Shown here one piece after another: positions 47,471 to 60,294 of a stretch of DNA of 64,000 nucleotides. The DNA is from Nannobrachium achirus (lineage: Eukaryota; Chordata; Actinopteri; Myctophiformes; Myctophidae). The stretch spans positions 54,384,321 through 54,448,320 of the forward strand of contig OY997640.1 in assembly GCA_963921795.1 (NCBI GenBank), read 5' to 3'. Numbering within the stretch: position 1 is the stretch's first letter; the number at the start of each line of letters is the position of its first letter. The notes under the pieces were generated by a model. It was not told the DNA's origin. It saw only the letters and a list, made by a program, of their open reading frames with translations, and searched no databases. The translations under genes were made by a program, and so were the position numbers.

Positions 47471-49033
47471 ACGCATACCTTTCTGAGGTTAAGATTAGGA
47501 ATAGGGTTAGGTTTTGGCACCGTTTTACTGAGGTTAAGGTTAGGAATAAGGTTAGGTTTAACCGTATTAGGCATAGTTTGCAGAGGTATATAAGGATATT
47601 AAGGATCTAAATGGAAAATAACAAATAAGCCTTGCCTTACCTGAACTGTACTGTCATGAAACTGTACCTTTTCCTATCCAAAACTTCTAATAAATACCTT
47701 AATCATTAAATCAAAAGGCATAAACCATCAGCCCAGGCGAGTTTCTTTCTGGCGACTCTTCTTGTATTCTTCATGAAACACTGACCTGGCTCCAGTCTCT
47801 GAATCTGGATTAGGATCTCAGGGGTTTGGTGTTGTTTGGTGTTGTTTTCTCAGCTGGAATACCAACTGGGCCAATCAGCGTCCTTAGAATGCGATGATGG
47901 AATGTAACGGCGCAAGACAGTTTAAAACAACAGTGGCAGTGAAACAGAATGGAAATTAATTCTGATGAAACGCACATCTCGGCACAAATACACACAATCA
48001 CACATCACGCTAAGCAACATTGGCAGGTGTCATCACCACGCCAGCTTGTTATGGACATTTTCCTCAAAATGCATTTTGCTACAGACATGAGGGGTCAATA
48101 TTACCACATAGTGTGCTACACATAACGTGCTATACATTTTGAAATTATAAATACATCCAAGTTATATTACGCTTTTCTAGTTACGATAGTATTTCTGCAT
48201 TAATTTAATCAGTGTTCTACCTAAAACCTGGAGACTGGAAAGTCTGCCACTGTACTCTACACTACAGCATGGGATTTCAATAATTTGGTCTTTCATTGCA
48301 CATTACTTGAACAAAATAAGAACATAATGAAAAAAGAAATGTTTTTTTTCCTCAAAATCAAGAATTTGCCAAAGACATTGGACAAGTCTTGCCACGACAC
48401 ATTTGACCATGTGCAGACCGTGTTGATGACCACTGAATACTGGGCATTTATGACGCGCACACGTGTAAATACACGCTCACAAAATAGTTAGACATGATAG
48501 CATCATTTACTACCTTCCTCCTACTGGCTAACTTCACCTGATGTTGGCATTGTTGGCCTGCCAGATGTTAGCTGCATCTGCCCGTCTGTTCCTTCCCAGT
48601 ATCTGTATGCCCTAAGAGGGATGTCTGCCTGCTCAAGCTGCTCAAGCTGCTCAGGACTCTCTGCCTTCAGCATTCAGCATAACTCTGAGAGTGTACAAAC
48701 GGAACCAAATGGACCTGTATGGGTCCATCCATGCACACTCACAGTGATACATTTATACTGAGGATTTCACTGTGCAGCTGGATCCACAGCTTCTCACAGA
48801 TAAATCTCTCTCTCTCTCTCTGTCTCTCTCTCTGTGAAGATGCCTTGTTGCTTCATGTGTGAATAGCACTATAGATTGGAGGTTATTTATGTACGGGTTA
48901 TGCTCAGAATGGTCTTGTTGTGTTAAGATAAAGTGTTTTTTACACGCACCCGCTGTCACACGTGCACGCACGCACACACACACACAGTGGGGGTGGCGGA
49001 AACACGTTCAGCGGACTGCCCCGCCAAATGTTT
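47471..49033. other. No gene seen
   Basis: Intron sequence with short TTAGGAATARGGTTAGGTTT repeats near 47490-47560 and a small CT tract at 48805-48835. No exon recognised. Confidence 0.4.
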
Positions 49034-49041
49034 GCCTATTA

Positions 49042-49315
49042 CAGTGGTTCTCAACCTTTTCAGACTGTGACCCCCAAAATAATCATATTTTAACTGGGGA
49101 CCCCCCCCCCCCCATCCTGACGAGTACTAAGAGTTGAGGAATAAAATGTTGTATAACACGGTTCAATTGTGAAAAATGGCCGATCTACATGCTCACAACG
49201 CCTCGCGTTGCGAGTGAGAAAACAATGTTGCACATTAAGTTAATCATCTGGGGACCCCCCAAAATAATTTGGTGACCCCCCCTGGGGGTCCCGACCCACA
49301 GGTTGAGAACCACTG
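49042..49315 (+). mobile_element. hAT-like MITE family B
   Basis: 8-bp duplications GCCTATTA and GCCTGTTA (49034-49041, 49316-49323; one mismatch). Ends CAGTGGTTCTCAACCTTTTC and GGTTGAGAACCACTG. Hairpin left arm and core remain at 49169-49215. The right arm is deleted. Confidence 0.85.
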
Positions 49316-49577
49316 GCCTGTTATGACATGCTCAGGATGGGGATGCTAGGGTTCAGGTTAATCTTTGATGAGGCCAGCCTTCCTCTTCCCTCTGGTTTTC
49401 TTCTATTTTCTTATACTATTTCAGTTTGTTATCAGGGCTAAACGTCATCACCAGCCCACAGACAGTCAGACACTCCTCAGGGCACAGCTTCTAATCACAA
49501 ATCAACCACAACCACTGACACAGAGCACAGTACTGCACACACTCTCCACTGTACTGTACAGTGTACAATGTCTCCCT

Positions 49578-49579
<2 letters not shown>

Positions 49580-49640
<61 letters not shown>

Positions 49641-49672
49641 TGTGTGTGTGCGTGCGTGCGTGCGTGCGTTAA
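49580..49672. repeat. (GT)n(GTGC)n array
   Basis: About 35 GT units, one T interruption, then five GTGC-type units. Confidence 0.95.
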
Positions 49673-49918
49673 TGAACGCCACATCTACAACAGTAAGTGT
49701 TGGATAATTTAGAATACCATCGGGAGACTTTAGCCCATTTGTTGTGGGAAGTGTTGGCGTGCCATCTACCCTATTTTACTGTCCTCATTCTGTGTCCCTG
49801 AGAACAGTGACAATGAGAGCAGTGCTGTGTATGTCTCACCTGCAGTAGATACACACATGTAGGGTACAGATAAATACCATTGATGCAATGCCATCCCCTC
49901 CCTGTATTGTTCATTATT
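49673..49918. other. No gene seen
   Basis: Short ordinary intron sequence between the array and the next MITE. Confidence 0.4.
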
Positions 49919-49922
49919 TTAA

Positions 49923-50055
49923 CCCATTTAGACCGGGTATGCATTATTGTGTATTATTATTTGATGCTTTAACTATTAAAAAAATAGCAGATATACAAGC
50001 TCACAGTGCGGCACTCATAGTTAAATCATTAAATAATTCTAGGCCTAAATGGATT
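49923..50055. mobile_element. Small TTAA MITE (piggyBac-like)
   Basis: TTAA at 49919-49922 and 50056-50059 with ends CCCATTTAGACC and, reversed, AATCCATTTAGGCC. Contains a hairpin left arm (49978-50017) in the family C context TTTGATGCTTTAACTATT. Confidence 0.55.
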
Positions 50056-50274
50056 TTAAAGGTTCAATAATGCTAATATTATAATAGTAGGAATTAACAG
50101 TTACAGATCATAGACTGCTTCCAAGTAACGCCCGAAGCCCCAGTTTGTGTCTGCGTCTGAGTCTCTAAAGGAAAGCTGGCAGCTGAACAGTGAGCTCATT
50201 CAGACTGCAATAGAGAGAGTCTCACAGATGGAAAAAGACCATCATGGATGCTGAATGTTCAGCAGCCTTTGCTG

Positions 50275-50656
50275 TAGGGATGGGACGATATGAACATCAC
50301 GATTATTGCGATATACGATATTATCGCAATAATCAAAATCCATTATCTTGGGGCGGAACATAAAAAAAAAAAAAAAGCTGATTGCGACGCATTGTGAGCT
50401 TGTAGATCGGCTATTTTTTGGCAAAGACATTTGATAGAGAGTGAAAAAGAACTGTATCAAGTACGTATATTAGGTACTTTTTACCAATTATAGAGGGTTT
50501 AAGTGGTACCGGATATGCAGCTCGGCAAATAAAAGGTGAATTGATCCCTGTGCATGACGGAGGACGATATCACGATAAATTCAATCTCCACGATACGATT
50601 ATTGTGAGTGTTTTTTATCACGATAAACGATAATATCGCGTATCGTCCCATCCCTA
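50275..50656. mobile_element. hAT-like MITE, family D
   Basis: Perfect 8-bp duplications CTTTGCTG (50267-50274, 50657-50664). Ends TAGGGATGGGACGATATGAA and ATCGTCCCATCCCTA. A hairpin right arm (TTGTGAGCTTGTAGATCGGC) is kept at 50384-50420. The left arm is replaced by an A run. Confidence 0.9.
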
Positions 50657-50664
50657 CTTTGCTG

Positions 50665-51400
50665 TATGAATTGGGTTTGAGCCCTGCTGTTTCACTACTG
50701 TGTGCAGCTTGGATAGTAGCATGAAATGCAAAAAGGGACTTAACAAGAGCCTTACAGTTGAAGGGTGCTGTCCAATACTTATTTTGAAGAAGTATTTGTT
50801 GGCTGACAAACAAGTATGTAATCCATGATAAGCTGCGAGCAGCTTTTGATTTGCACCAGAACTGATTCTGGACAGACTGAGCAGCGGACAGACCGACAGA
50901 GCGGTACTTTATACTACCTGCAAGGTCTCAGCCAAAGGCACAGAATTACAACATTCTCTAAAATGGTCCTGTTTCATGACCAAAAGTTATAACCTTCAGT
51001 AGCAGTTCTTCAGTATTATTATATTATATATTCATATTATTTGGTGCTGCACATCTTATTCTGGAATTAATTTGAGTCTGTTTTCTAAAGTGGAAGCACA
51101 TGCAGAGGTTTCACTACTACTCCTACTGAGGCTACCATGGAAACAACCCCATTTCTCATTGAGATAGTGTTCCAGAATACAAAGTGATGCTGTCAAGCCA
51201 GAGAGAGAGAGACCGAGAGTTGGCCTCATTAACAGCAGTGATCGAGGGAAAGGGGATCAGAGGGAGTTAGTATGGACTGTGCAGCATTAGCATATCAATA
51301 GCCACGGTTGATGCTGCTGTACTGACGAGGCAGAATGAGCTAAGCAAAATGTGACCCGCGTTAACCACATGAACCCGTGCCTTCCTATTTTGGGAATACT
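50665..51400. other. No gene seen
   Basis: Ordinary intron sequence. Nothing recognised. Confidence 0.4.
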
Positions 51401-51410
51401 AAGAAAGGAA

Positions 51411-51474
51411 CTGATCTACAAGCTCACAACCCTGTTGCCTTGCAACACGCTGTGAGCTTTTAGATATGCTATTA
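51411..51474. repeat. Hairpin module copy in unknown context
   Basis: CTGATCTACAAGCTCACAAC ... GCTGTGAGCTTTTAGATATG CTATTA, with core CTTGCAAC. The flanking element was not identified. Confidence 0.75.
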
Positions 51475-51540
51475 TCTGTATGTTTGAAAATAGATGTTTT
51501 TGTTATCAGTTAAATAAAAATAAATAAACTGTAAATGTAC

Positions 51541-51697
51541 AATTCGCATTAAATTCACCCATTCACACACATTCATACACCAACGGCAGAGGAAACCATG
51601 CAAGGCGAGGCACCAATGTGCTCGTCGGGAGCAATTAGGGTTTCAGTGTCTTGCTCAAGGCTGCTCTATACTGTACCTCCTGAGCCACTGCCGCCCC
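51541..51697 (-). mobile_element. tRNA-derived SINE copy
   Basis: Minus strand starts GGCGGCAGTGGCTCAGGAGG (A-box-like). The body matches the copies at 9.1 and 54.0 kb. Confidence 0.6.
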
Positions 51698-52338
51698 AAT
51701 TGATTAGTTTGATGAACTGTTGTACCCCTAGCCTGCAATCCTGACTGAAGGAAAGACCATGGTTTTCATTTGGTCAAAGCAGACGTAAAGAGTCACTTCA
51801 ACAACATGCCTGCAAGCAGCCGGGTTCGTCCATGCGGCTTTGTTCACGCACACCTACAGTAGTAATGTAATATAGCTGCATGTCTGGTTTATTTACACTA
51901 TAAATTACACTATTCCTTTGCCACCACATGCTTCTCTCCAGTGCAACCTAATACAAGTGGGCTGATAGTGGTTCAGTATTTTGTTCAGTGACACTTGGAC
52001 AGGACGCATGGCTGTTGTAATAATCAAACCTGTGACCTTTTTTTTCTCTCTTCTTCTTTTTAATTTTTTATAGAACTAGAAAGTCGCGCCGCAAGCGGCG
52101 CTCCTGTCTATCCCCCCTCGCCACGTTGTTAACAGGAAAAGCTCTGTGAATGCATAGCAGGATCCAGGCAGAGGTGGAACATAATTCGACGGGTAACCAA
52201 ATGTTGTGTAACTGGCTTCACGTTCGGTGGAAAACACGACACACCTCCCTCTGTTGTAATTCAATACACTGCCCTCCGCTCACTCTCTCTACTCTCTCTA
52301 CTCTCCACCCCCCCATCCTCCCCTCACTGACTGTGCCT
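51698..52338. other. No gene seen
   Basis: Ordinary intron sequence. From 52.08 kb CpG content rises toward the next block. Confidence 0.4.
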
Positions 52339-52339
52339 G

Positions 52340-52352
52340 TGAGGGGCACGTG

Positions 52353-52424
<72 letters not shown>

Positions 52425-52640
52425 CACGCGCGCTTCTGCACTCTCGGAGGGGCTGCGCTCTCTTGGGGCTGTGTGTGTGTGTGTGTGTGTGTGCGTGCGT
52501 GCGTGTGTGCGTGTGTGTGTGTGTGTGTGGCTACGCCCCCCTCTGTTGAAATTGGATCCGCCGGTCCCATAGCTGGGAATGAGCCAATGGAGGGCTGTCA
52601 CCATGGCGACGGGGGGCGAATGATAGCGCTAGGGGCGGTA
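52340..52640 (+). promoter_or_regulatory. CpG-rich block with E-box, CCAAT and RFX X-box
   Basis: GGCACGTGCC (CACGTG at 52347-52352), (CT)n 52351-52425, (GT)n 52470-52529, a GC box (GCTACGCCCCC), ATTGG near 52550, CCAAT at 52584-52588 and GTCACCATGGCGAC at 52597-52610, a close match to the RFX X-box. No downstream donor-like site was seen, so an intronic enhancer is as likely as an alternative promoter. Confidence 0.4.
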
Positions 52641-53054
52641 TTCCTTACGTCCTAGACGACTACCTATGAGTTGAAGTCGATGTAAACGGGGCGTGAATGG
52701 GCTTGGAAGTGGGATGCGGCAATAGGAGGAATGTATATATAAGATGGTCAGTACATTTTATTTTACAACTGTAATGGATTTTGTCCCTTAACTTTTGACT
52801 TTAAGTTCATACATCAAAAATCAAATACATCATGTCATTTTCTAACAGTTGCATCGCATAAATAGTACATTTGTGCCATTTAGGCGATGCAATTTGAGCA
52901 TTGAAGCACAAAATGCTTGCACCGTGGCTATATTCATAAAGTTTGATTTGGAATCCTAATTACAGTGGGAAAAAGATTATATAACACAAAACTAAATATT
53001 GTAAAGGGAAAAAAGAAAGAAAGAAAGATGTTTTGTTACACAAATCAAGGAGGC

Positions 53055-53058
<4 letters not shown>
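52641..53058. other. No gene seen
   Basis: AT-rich intron sequence. Confidence 0.4.
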
Positions 53059-53119
<61 letters not shown>

Positions 53120-53150
53120 CAGAGACAGAGAGCGAGAGAGAGAGAGAGAA
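53059..53150. repeat. (GA)n/(GACA)n array
   Basis: GA units, a GACAGA block at 53100-53130, then GA units. Confidence 0.95.
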
Positions 53151-53319
53151 TGTCAACCATCACTCTATGACATACAGTATTTACTCTTCCCTGATTGATT
53201 GGAGCAAATACCTGGACTAGTGGCTCCTTGGGAAGCCAGTCACGAACGTCAGCCCTGGACAGCTTTGGGAATGGAGGTCAATGAATGCATCACTATGTTT
53301 TTCTTCTTTTCATCTATTA

Positions 53320-53530
53320 AATATGTGTGTTTCCTAAACCCACCAGGCTTGAGCTAAGACCCGCCTCGCGGAAACGCCTCTCTCAATAATCTTAAGTATG
53401 AAAGTGTACCGGTATATAGTGCTCTTAGTGCAAAGCAATACTATACCTACTACCTACTGATCCATTACAATAATACACGCAGCATAATATGCGTGTTTCC
53501 TAAACCCACCAGGCTTGAGCTAAGACCCGG
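53320..53530. repeat. Short direct repeat, 160 bp apart
   Basis: GTGTTTCCTAAACCCACCAG / GCTTGAGCTAAGACCCG occurs at 53328-53365 and 53490-53529. Local duplication. Confidence 0.7.
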
Positions 53531-53574
53531 CACGTTGCTGTGTCCCTGCATCCTGTCCTCCTGTACTGAGCAGA

Positions 53575-53665
53575 TATAATAATAATAATAATAATAATAC
53601 AACTTTATTTGTATAGCACCATTCATGACCTGAAATGCAGCTCAAAGCGCTGCATATATATGATT
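53575..53665 (-). mobile_element. LINE 3' end fragment
   Basis: (AAT)n beside ACAACTTTATTTGTATAGCA and GCAGCTCAAAGCGCTGC. In reverse this is the usual tail (AGCGCT ... ACAAATAAAGT, then ATT units) of teleost non-LTR elements. Confidence 0.5.
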
Positions 53666-53967
53666 CTATGCATTGTACATGAGCTACATGTGTACATGAT
53701 ATTGACATCCTTTCATTGTGCATGATGTACATGTGTACAAACATGATATTGACATCCTTTCTGCACCATGCTGCAAATAGTTTCCTGGGCATGAGGCAGT
53801 AACACCAAATTAGTATAATTAATATAAGTAACTCTACAGTCCCTCCATCAACTTGTTATGAGACATAACATGAATTCTCCAAACCAATCTAATCATAATT
53901 AGCACCTAATTAAAGTGCTGAAAATGTCACTTACAAGTTCTGTTATAATAAGTGATAATGGAATAAC

Positions 53968-54130
53968 ACAACGGGCAGCAGTAGCAGAGTTAGTGTCAAA
54001 GTGTCCTTGAGCATGACACTGAACCCCTAATTGGTGCCTTACATGGTTTCCTCTGCTATCGGTGTATGAATGTGTGTGTGAATTGGTGAATGTAATGCAC
54101 AATCATTGTAAAGTGCGTTGGATAAAGATA
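53968..54130 (+). mobile_element. tRNA-derived SINE copy with LINE-like tail
   Basis: GGGCAGCAGTAGCAGAGTTA head, GTGTATGAATGTGTGTGTGA body and AAAGTGCGTTGGATAAAGAT tail. Same family as 9.1 and 51.5 kb. Confidence 0.6.
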
Positions 54131-56639
54131 CAGTATACTGTAAATGGACAATTTACCATTTACACAACACCCATTCACAGATTTGGATCACCTTTGTAGC
54201 GCCTGGATCGTCTTGCCAAATCAAGATGGTTACTAATTGCAAACAATGGCGCTCCTCACATAAAAGCCTTTCTAGCAATCAGCTCCATTCTGATGAATAG
54301 TAATATTTGGGAATCATTTTGAATTAATAGTCAGTGACGATGACAAAGCTGAGAGGAAACTGAACCAACGATCCAAATGAACACTTAGATGTGCATTACT
54401 CATTATGCCTTTTATCGCTGTGAAGTTTGAGTGTGCTGAAATGCCCTTGCCTGTCAAGTGACAGTGAAAGTGAAATTAGCTTGGTTATACTGTTATCCCA
54501 TACTGTATGTGACTGCAGTAGCCAATATGTAGCTTGCACCATTGCTGTATACACAGTATGTATTTATGTTATTTCCATTTATGGAATAATGACATGGCAA
54601 GATGGATTGTGCAGCTTTGATTACTCGATAACTTCTGTATAAATATGTCATTTTTAAAATGATTCTACTGTACCTCAAGTCGATGGTGTAGTATAGTCCA
54701 CACCACAACTATAATGACGACAGTGGTGAACGATCATTTCATCACATCACTCATGTTAATCATGTTTACCATTATCGTGCCTCGCTATGGATGCTCACAT
54801 CATTATCATTATAGTTATCATTCTTGGTGTGTGGACGACCATTAACTTCATATACAGCCATGCAGGGAAAGCTTTACCTCACATTTTTCCCTCATTGGCT
54901 GTGTTTCTAAACGCACCATCAGCTTGTGATTGACTGCATTTTAAATACGCAGAGACCAACTGGCCATGAAAATAACTGTCACATTACAGTATGTATTCTT
55001 ATGCATATACATATGCACGCATGCAGGCAGGCAGGCAGGCAGGCAGACAGTCAGTCACATGCTTGGGTGCATTCACAGACACATGCATGTGCCTAAGCAT
55101 TTGTTCATGTTAGAAAAATGAGATAATATCATAGATGTGAAAATGTTGTCATGTATTCGTATTTGCGCAACTTAAACAACATATAAAACGGTGTGACAAC
55201 CCCAAGGGCTTGTCTGGGTAAACGTGCACACTATTGTCACCTCCTGGCTCAACTGTGTTTGTCCAAGGTGTTGGTGGGGAACCATGTGAGTGATGCGCTG
55301 AGACGGAGGTGTGCTTTTGTAACAGGATCATCACACAGAACGATCGCCTTCTCCTGTCTGTCACTTCCTTTGTCTGTCTGTCTATCCTCTTTCACAGTGT
55401 CTGTTCTGATTTTCACTTCCTCTGGCCTAGCGTCAGATCTTTCTCTGGACACGTCGTCTTCCTTGATCTGACGGTAGAGTCTTTCTATTTTCGTCTTTCT
55501 CCCCCCCCCCCCGTTCTTCCTCACTACTTCCGTCTCTCTACTCTGGTTTCCCTTCTCTCTGAGAGATAGTTCAGTTTTCATGTTGCCTTACTGCCAGGCA
55601 TTAACATGGTGCAGCGTCCCCCTATGGGAATGAAAACAACAGTCTGACTCTGTTACACTTTTAAATCAGTTAAAGTTTTTAGTTTAGTTTAGTTTAGGTT
55701 AGTGTATTTGATCACTCACATTTTTACAAGTCATACATCCACTTAGTCATTGTTACATGTGATCAAAAGGAATAGGCTGAAGCTGAAAGCTTGTAGAAGC
55801 CTATCCTACTTATTCATGAATTAAGACATTGATTAGTTATAAGAGTTTTGTTGGAAGTGAGTATACCTGTGTTTATCCAAATCTGCATTGTAGGATTTAG
55901 TAAAATATATACCCCTTGTAGTATAAATAATAAGATAGTATAAGTCAAGATATACTATATTATTATTACAGATAGCTCTGTGATTATGGCTAAAATTATA
56001 AATGTGTCCTGAACACAAATTGTTCATTGTGATCATTCTCACTGATTTTTGAAAGCATCATTATTTAATTGTGCACATTGTTAAACTGTATGACAATACA
56101 TTCACTATGTCCCATGAACTATTACAGCGCGCATAAAGTACATTCTAAGGAAAACTAAGGGCCCTGTTTTGGGGCGACTGTATTCCTGAGCCGCAGTGGT
56201 GCCAGCGTGTTCGGTCTTTTGGCGACTCACAGTGTGCCGATGTGGGAGGAAAGGCTCAGTGTGTCGTTTGCAAATCACAGCGCACTGCAAATTTGGGTGT
56301 CAATGACCACAGCACACCGCCTGACCGCTTGTACCAGGGCAATTGCCAAATAGTGAGCCGACTGCTCATGACTCACTATTTTAGTTGGCAGAGGCGCAGC
56401 CAGATAGATGTCCAAAATCACTTTATGTTATGTTTGTCTGTTTCACTTTGGTATGAATCCCTCAAGCTGTAGTGTAACAAACATTTTATGTGTTTTTCTT
56501 GCTTTCTCTCACACAGTGGTGGTAACAATGGTTAAATGCTTGCATCCCATAAAATAACTGTTGCACGTCATGACAGATTATTGAAGGCACCGACACAAAA
56601 AAGAACTGCTCCGTGGCAGTGGTTTTTATACTACCAAAA
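54131..56639. other. No gene seen
   Basis: Ordinary intron sequence with a (CAGG)n at 55020-55047 and a 12-C run at 55501-55512. No exon recognised. Confidence 0.4.
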
Positions 56640-57610
56640 CCTCCACCGGCTGTCCGTCCGTCAGTCAGTGAGTGAGTCACACGTCACACGTCACACTTTT
56701 GCCCTGCTCATATCTCCACAACCGTTGCCCCCATCCATGCCAAATTTTGCACACACACTCCTTACCTGCCAAACTACAACCTCCAAGGACCCCCGGAGCT
56801 CCAGGGACCCCCAGGTCCCTGGGGGACCCCCAGGTGTAAAAAAATGTCCGTCCGTGAGTCACGTCACACGTCACACTTTTGCCCTGCTCATATCTCCACA
56901 ACCGTTGCCCCCATCCATGCCACATTTTGCACGCACACTCCTTACCTGCCAAACTACAACCTCCAAGGACCCCCGGAGCTACAGGTCCCTGGGGGACCCC
57001 CAGATGTAAAAAATGACCAAATGTGCAAAAATGACCAAATGACCACTCCAACGGGGCTGCTCACGGGGAATTCCCGGGGACCACCGACTCCTGGTGCTCC
57101 AGAACGGATGCAAAAGTGGTGGCGCCCCCAGTGGAGGACCCCCTACACTGCAGCTCACATAAAATGCCGTAACTCCGGCTAGGAGCGACCGGGAGAGCCG
57201 GGGCCGGTACCTATTCGTCCGCCTCGGCGGCGTGGAGACCCCACCCCTCATTTCTCACATGGCCCTCTTCTAGCGCCACCATGAGGCCGATTCTTGCAAA
57301 ACACATTTTTGGACACTGCTCCTAAAAATGTTGCCCTAAAATCACGCAAATCGGTACACAGTATGTCTACACTCATCCCATCAACATGAATCTGTCCCAT
57401 ATAGCGCCACCTTCAGGCCGATTTTTAAAAACACATTTTTGGACACTGCTCCTACAGATTTTGCCCTAAAATCACGAAAATCACTACACAGTATGTCTAC
57501 ACTCATGTCATCAACATGGATCAGGAAGATTTTGGAAAAACAAATTTTTGCCCTATTTGTGGAGATAAGCGACCTACGGTCGCTTATCTCCCGATTAGGG
57601 AGTCTTACTG
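56640..57610. repeat. Interspersed repeat R1 with internal tandem units
   Basis: Two tandem units of about 170-180 bp (56664-56846, 56847-57010) share CACTTTTGCCCTGCTCATAT and CCGGAGCT-CAGG segments. Then come two AGCGCCACC-type blocks. The 3' end holds a palindrome, GATAAGCGACCTACGGTCGC TTATC (57563-57587). Confidence 0.65.
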
Positions 57611-58366
57611 GTTTATGTATGGACTGAGGAACCGCAAATTAATATGTATTTGGCTGTGGGCCTCCATCAGAAAATATTTTGTGCCAGCCCCACAGTAGCA
57701 TGATAGGTATAAATGTATGTGAAATGTGCAACAGCTGCTCATTTTGTTTAAATCACTGTGGCAGTTGGACCCGGCATGCCGTTGTATCACAAGCAGCTCT
57801 GCTACACCCAGTGATTCGTGTACTGCATGTTCAATTTACTGTTGAACACCATAGTACTACAAGCTACCTCATCTGTAATTCAAGACTGACAAGGTCCACA
57901 ATCCTTCCTGGAAAGCAAAGAAAGCAGTAGTTATTCTTGGGATCCCCTTGTGCTGATAGAATTGTCAATGGTAACCCCTGATTCTTTCTTTCTGAAAACC
58001 CATAATCCTATATGGGGGGGTAATAGTCATAAATGCAGCAGGAGTGGCATTAAGAAGACGGGGCTCTAGTGGGAGCCAATTGAAGGGTGAATAAACGAGC
58101 ATGCACGATCACATGCACGCACGCACACACGCACACACACACGCCTGCGAGCGCACACACACACAATCATAGAGAGAGAGAGGCCAGAGCATGTTTGACT
58201 GAGAGAATGAGGAAACTCCTCACAGCCTAACAATGTCAAACCTGTCATAAATCCCTTATCATAATGTATAGTTACAGAGACAGACAGGCACTATAAGGCA
58301 TCGCATACCGTACAGTAGGATCACACAAAGCCACTTACAGACGTCCCCAACTCCATCTGATTACCT
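57611..58366. other. No gene seen
   Basis: Ordinary intron sequence. A short CA/CG-rich tract near 58110-58165. Confidence 0.4.
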
Positions 58367-58402
<36 letters not shown>

Positions 58403-58450
58403 GCGTGTGTGTGCCCGTGTGTTTGTGTGCCTGTGTGTGCTTGTGCGCAC
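58367..58450. repeat. (GT)n microsatellite, interrupted
   Basis: GT units with GTGC and TTGT interruptions. Confidence 0.9.
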
Positions 58451-59743
58451 GTGGGTGCTTTTGGCAGCAAATGTATATTTCACCTTTAATCAACCACTTC
58501 TTAATTGTTTTAAAGAGATCTGTGCTTGAAGACAGGAAAGGAACTCTTGACCAAACTATTTCTAGCCCATTTCTGATCTTCCATGGTGCGAACACTCACA
58601 ATATTTACAGTAGCGAACTGCAGCATTGACAAATGGGCAAGATGTACAGTAATGGCACTTTGTGCAATACTATAATAGAACTGAAGCAAAGTGATGAATG
58701 TACAGTGAGATATTATTTTCCACTGAAACATAGGAAATAAACAAATAATGGGCACAGGTGAGATGACTATAAGTAGCAAAAAGCCACCAACAAAAGAATC
58801 TCACCAGATGTCGATGTTGAGGAAACCACTTCAGGCTGTTAGGACACCGCTTCAGTTTTCTCACATTAAAACAAATTCACATCCATTACTTTATTGTCCC
58901 TAGTGGGAGATGTGGTTTGCAGCAAGCCATCAAACACAATCCATATTCACACTGGAAAATATACAGAAAACATAAGACGCATTAAGACGAGTAATCCACT
59001 TGGACGTTTGAGTTAGGGTTGTTGTTTGTTTTACTTAAAGGAAAAACTAGGAGAAACATTTAAGAGAAGAAATCTATGACATGAGCTTGTTAAAACCAAC
59101 AAAAGAGATGCCTCTATTCTTCTCTCTACCCTATTATCTGTCTGCATACTGTACTGTACCTTACTGATGTCCAGAGTCTTTTGTCTTGAAAGCTGACCTT
59201 GTAGCCATTCCTCTCTGGCTCTCTTCAGCCGACACGACGTCACAAGACCTTATTAAGCATTCCTGACTACATTGCTTAGACAGCTAGGAGGCCTGCCCAC
59301 TGTCTATAAGGACACAGAAAACACTTGAAAACAGAGATAAAGGAGACAATGACAGACTCTCTGGAAGACTCTGGCCTTCTGGGAATTCTGGAATGTGGTC
59401 CCACTTTAACGAGCATGAGGGGGAAAGACATCCAAAGGAGGATGAGACGTACAGCTAGCGATCTGTTTAGATTGGGTGGGGAGAAAAGAATGATGTACAG
59501 GAAGATTGTGTGTGTGTGGGGGTAGAAATACACTATCACTATACAGTAGGAACTTCAGTGATCTTAAATCGTATCTGCAGTGCCTACAGACTACTAACAT
59601 TTTGCATGAGAAATAGAGATTTCTATAACAGCACTGACAGAAAGATCACGACAGAAAGAATCTGGTGGGATTTGGTTATATAACACATCAGCTGTATATA
59701 AATATCCAGTTGTGGTGGCCTGGCAGCTCAACCAGTTACCACC
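58451..59743. other. No gene seen
   Basis: Ordinary intron sequence. Nothing recognised. Confidence 0.4.
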
Positions 59744-60141
59744 TACACAGTAAAATGCTCAGGGTTCATTTAACTCCGAGGGCCAGATTTAAGAGCATCA
59801 AAGGCACAGTGCAAATTGTGTTGGTAAGATGTGTGGAATTAACATCAAATTCACCAAGGTAGCTGTTACAGTAATTAAGCAATCAGTGAATGGAACTGCC
59901 CTCTAGACGCGTTCTGCATTTGAAGCAGATGCAGTGGATTGGTGGAAATTCAAGAATAGATGGCAAGACTAAATTCATTGATGCTGAAATTGATTAATTT
60001 ATGTAATAGAACATCAAACTATTTTGGAGGGACGCTATATCAAAACTCCAACTGAGAGACATTTAATTTGGGTAACAATTGCTCATGAAATAAATGCATT
60101 AGTAGTCACACAACTCCTGAAAGCAGTTGTTTCGTTGTATG

Positions 60142-60206
60142 GAAACAAGATACATCTGATACATACATTTGATACTATCAAATGTATCAGATGTATCTTG
60201 TTTCCA
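60142..60206. repeat. 30-bp hairpin
   Basis: GGAAACAAGATACATCTGAT ACAT ... with its complement ending 60206. The left arm carries one extra ACAT. Confidence 0.85.
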
Positions 60207-60251
60207 GCAGAATGCAGAATCTCTTCACGTTTACACAAGGTGACAAGCAAA

Positions 60252-60294
60252 TATATCAAATATACTTGTATCAGTTACAAGCATATTTGATATA
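60252..60294. repeat. 19-bp hairpin
   Basis: TATATCAAATATACTTGTA (60252-60270) pairs with 60276-60294, one mismatch, 5-nt loop. Confidence 0.85.

Noticed and set aside
54131-56639. Additional fbxo41 exons in the large intron
   Set aside because: No in-phase segment with splice sites and FBXO41 similarity was found. Exons 2 and 3 already join in phase to the family sequence.
56536-57182. Open frames of 112-157 codons
   Set aside because: They arise from tandem units of repeat R1, repeat themselves with the units, and resemble no protein.
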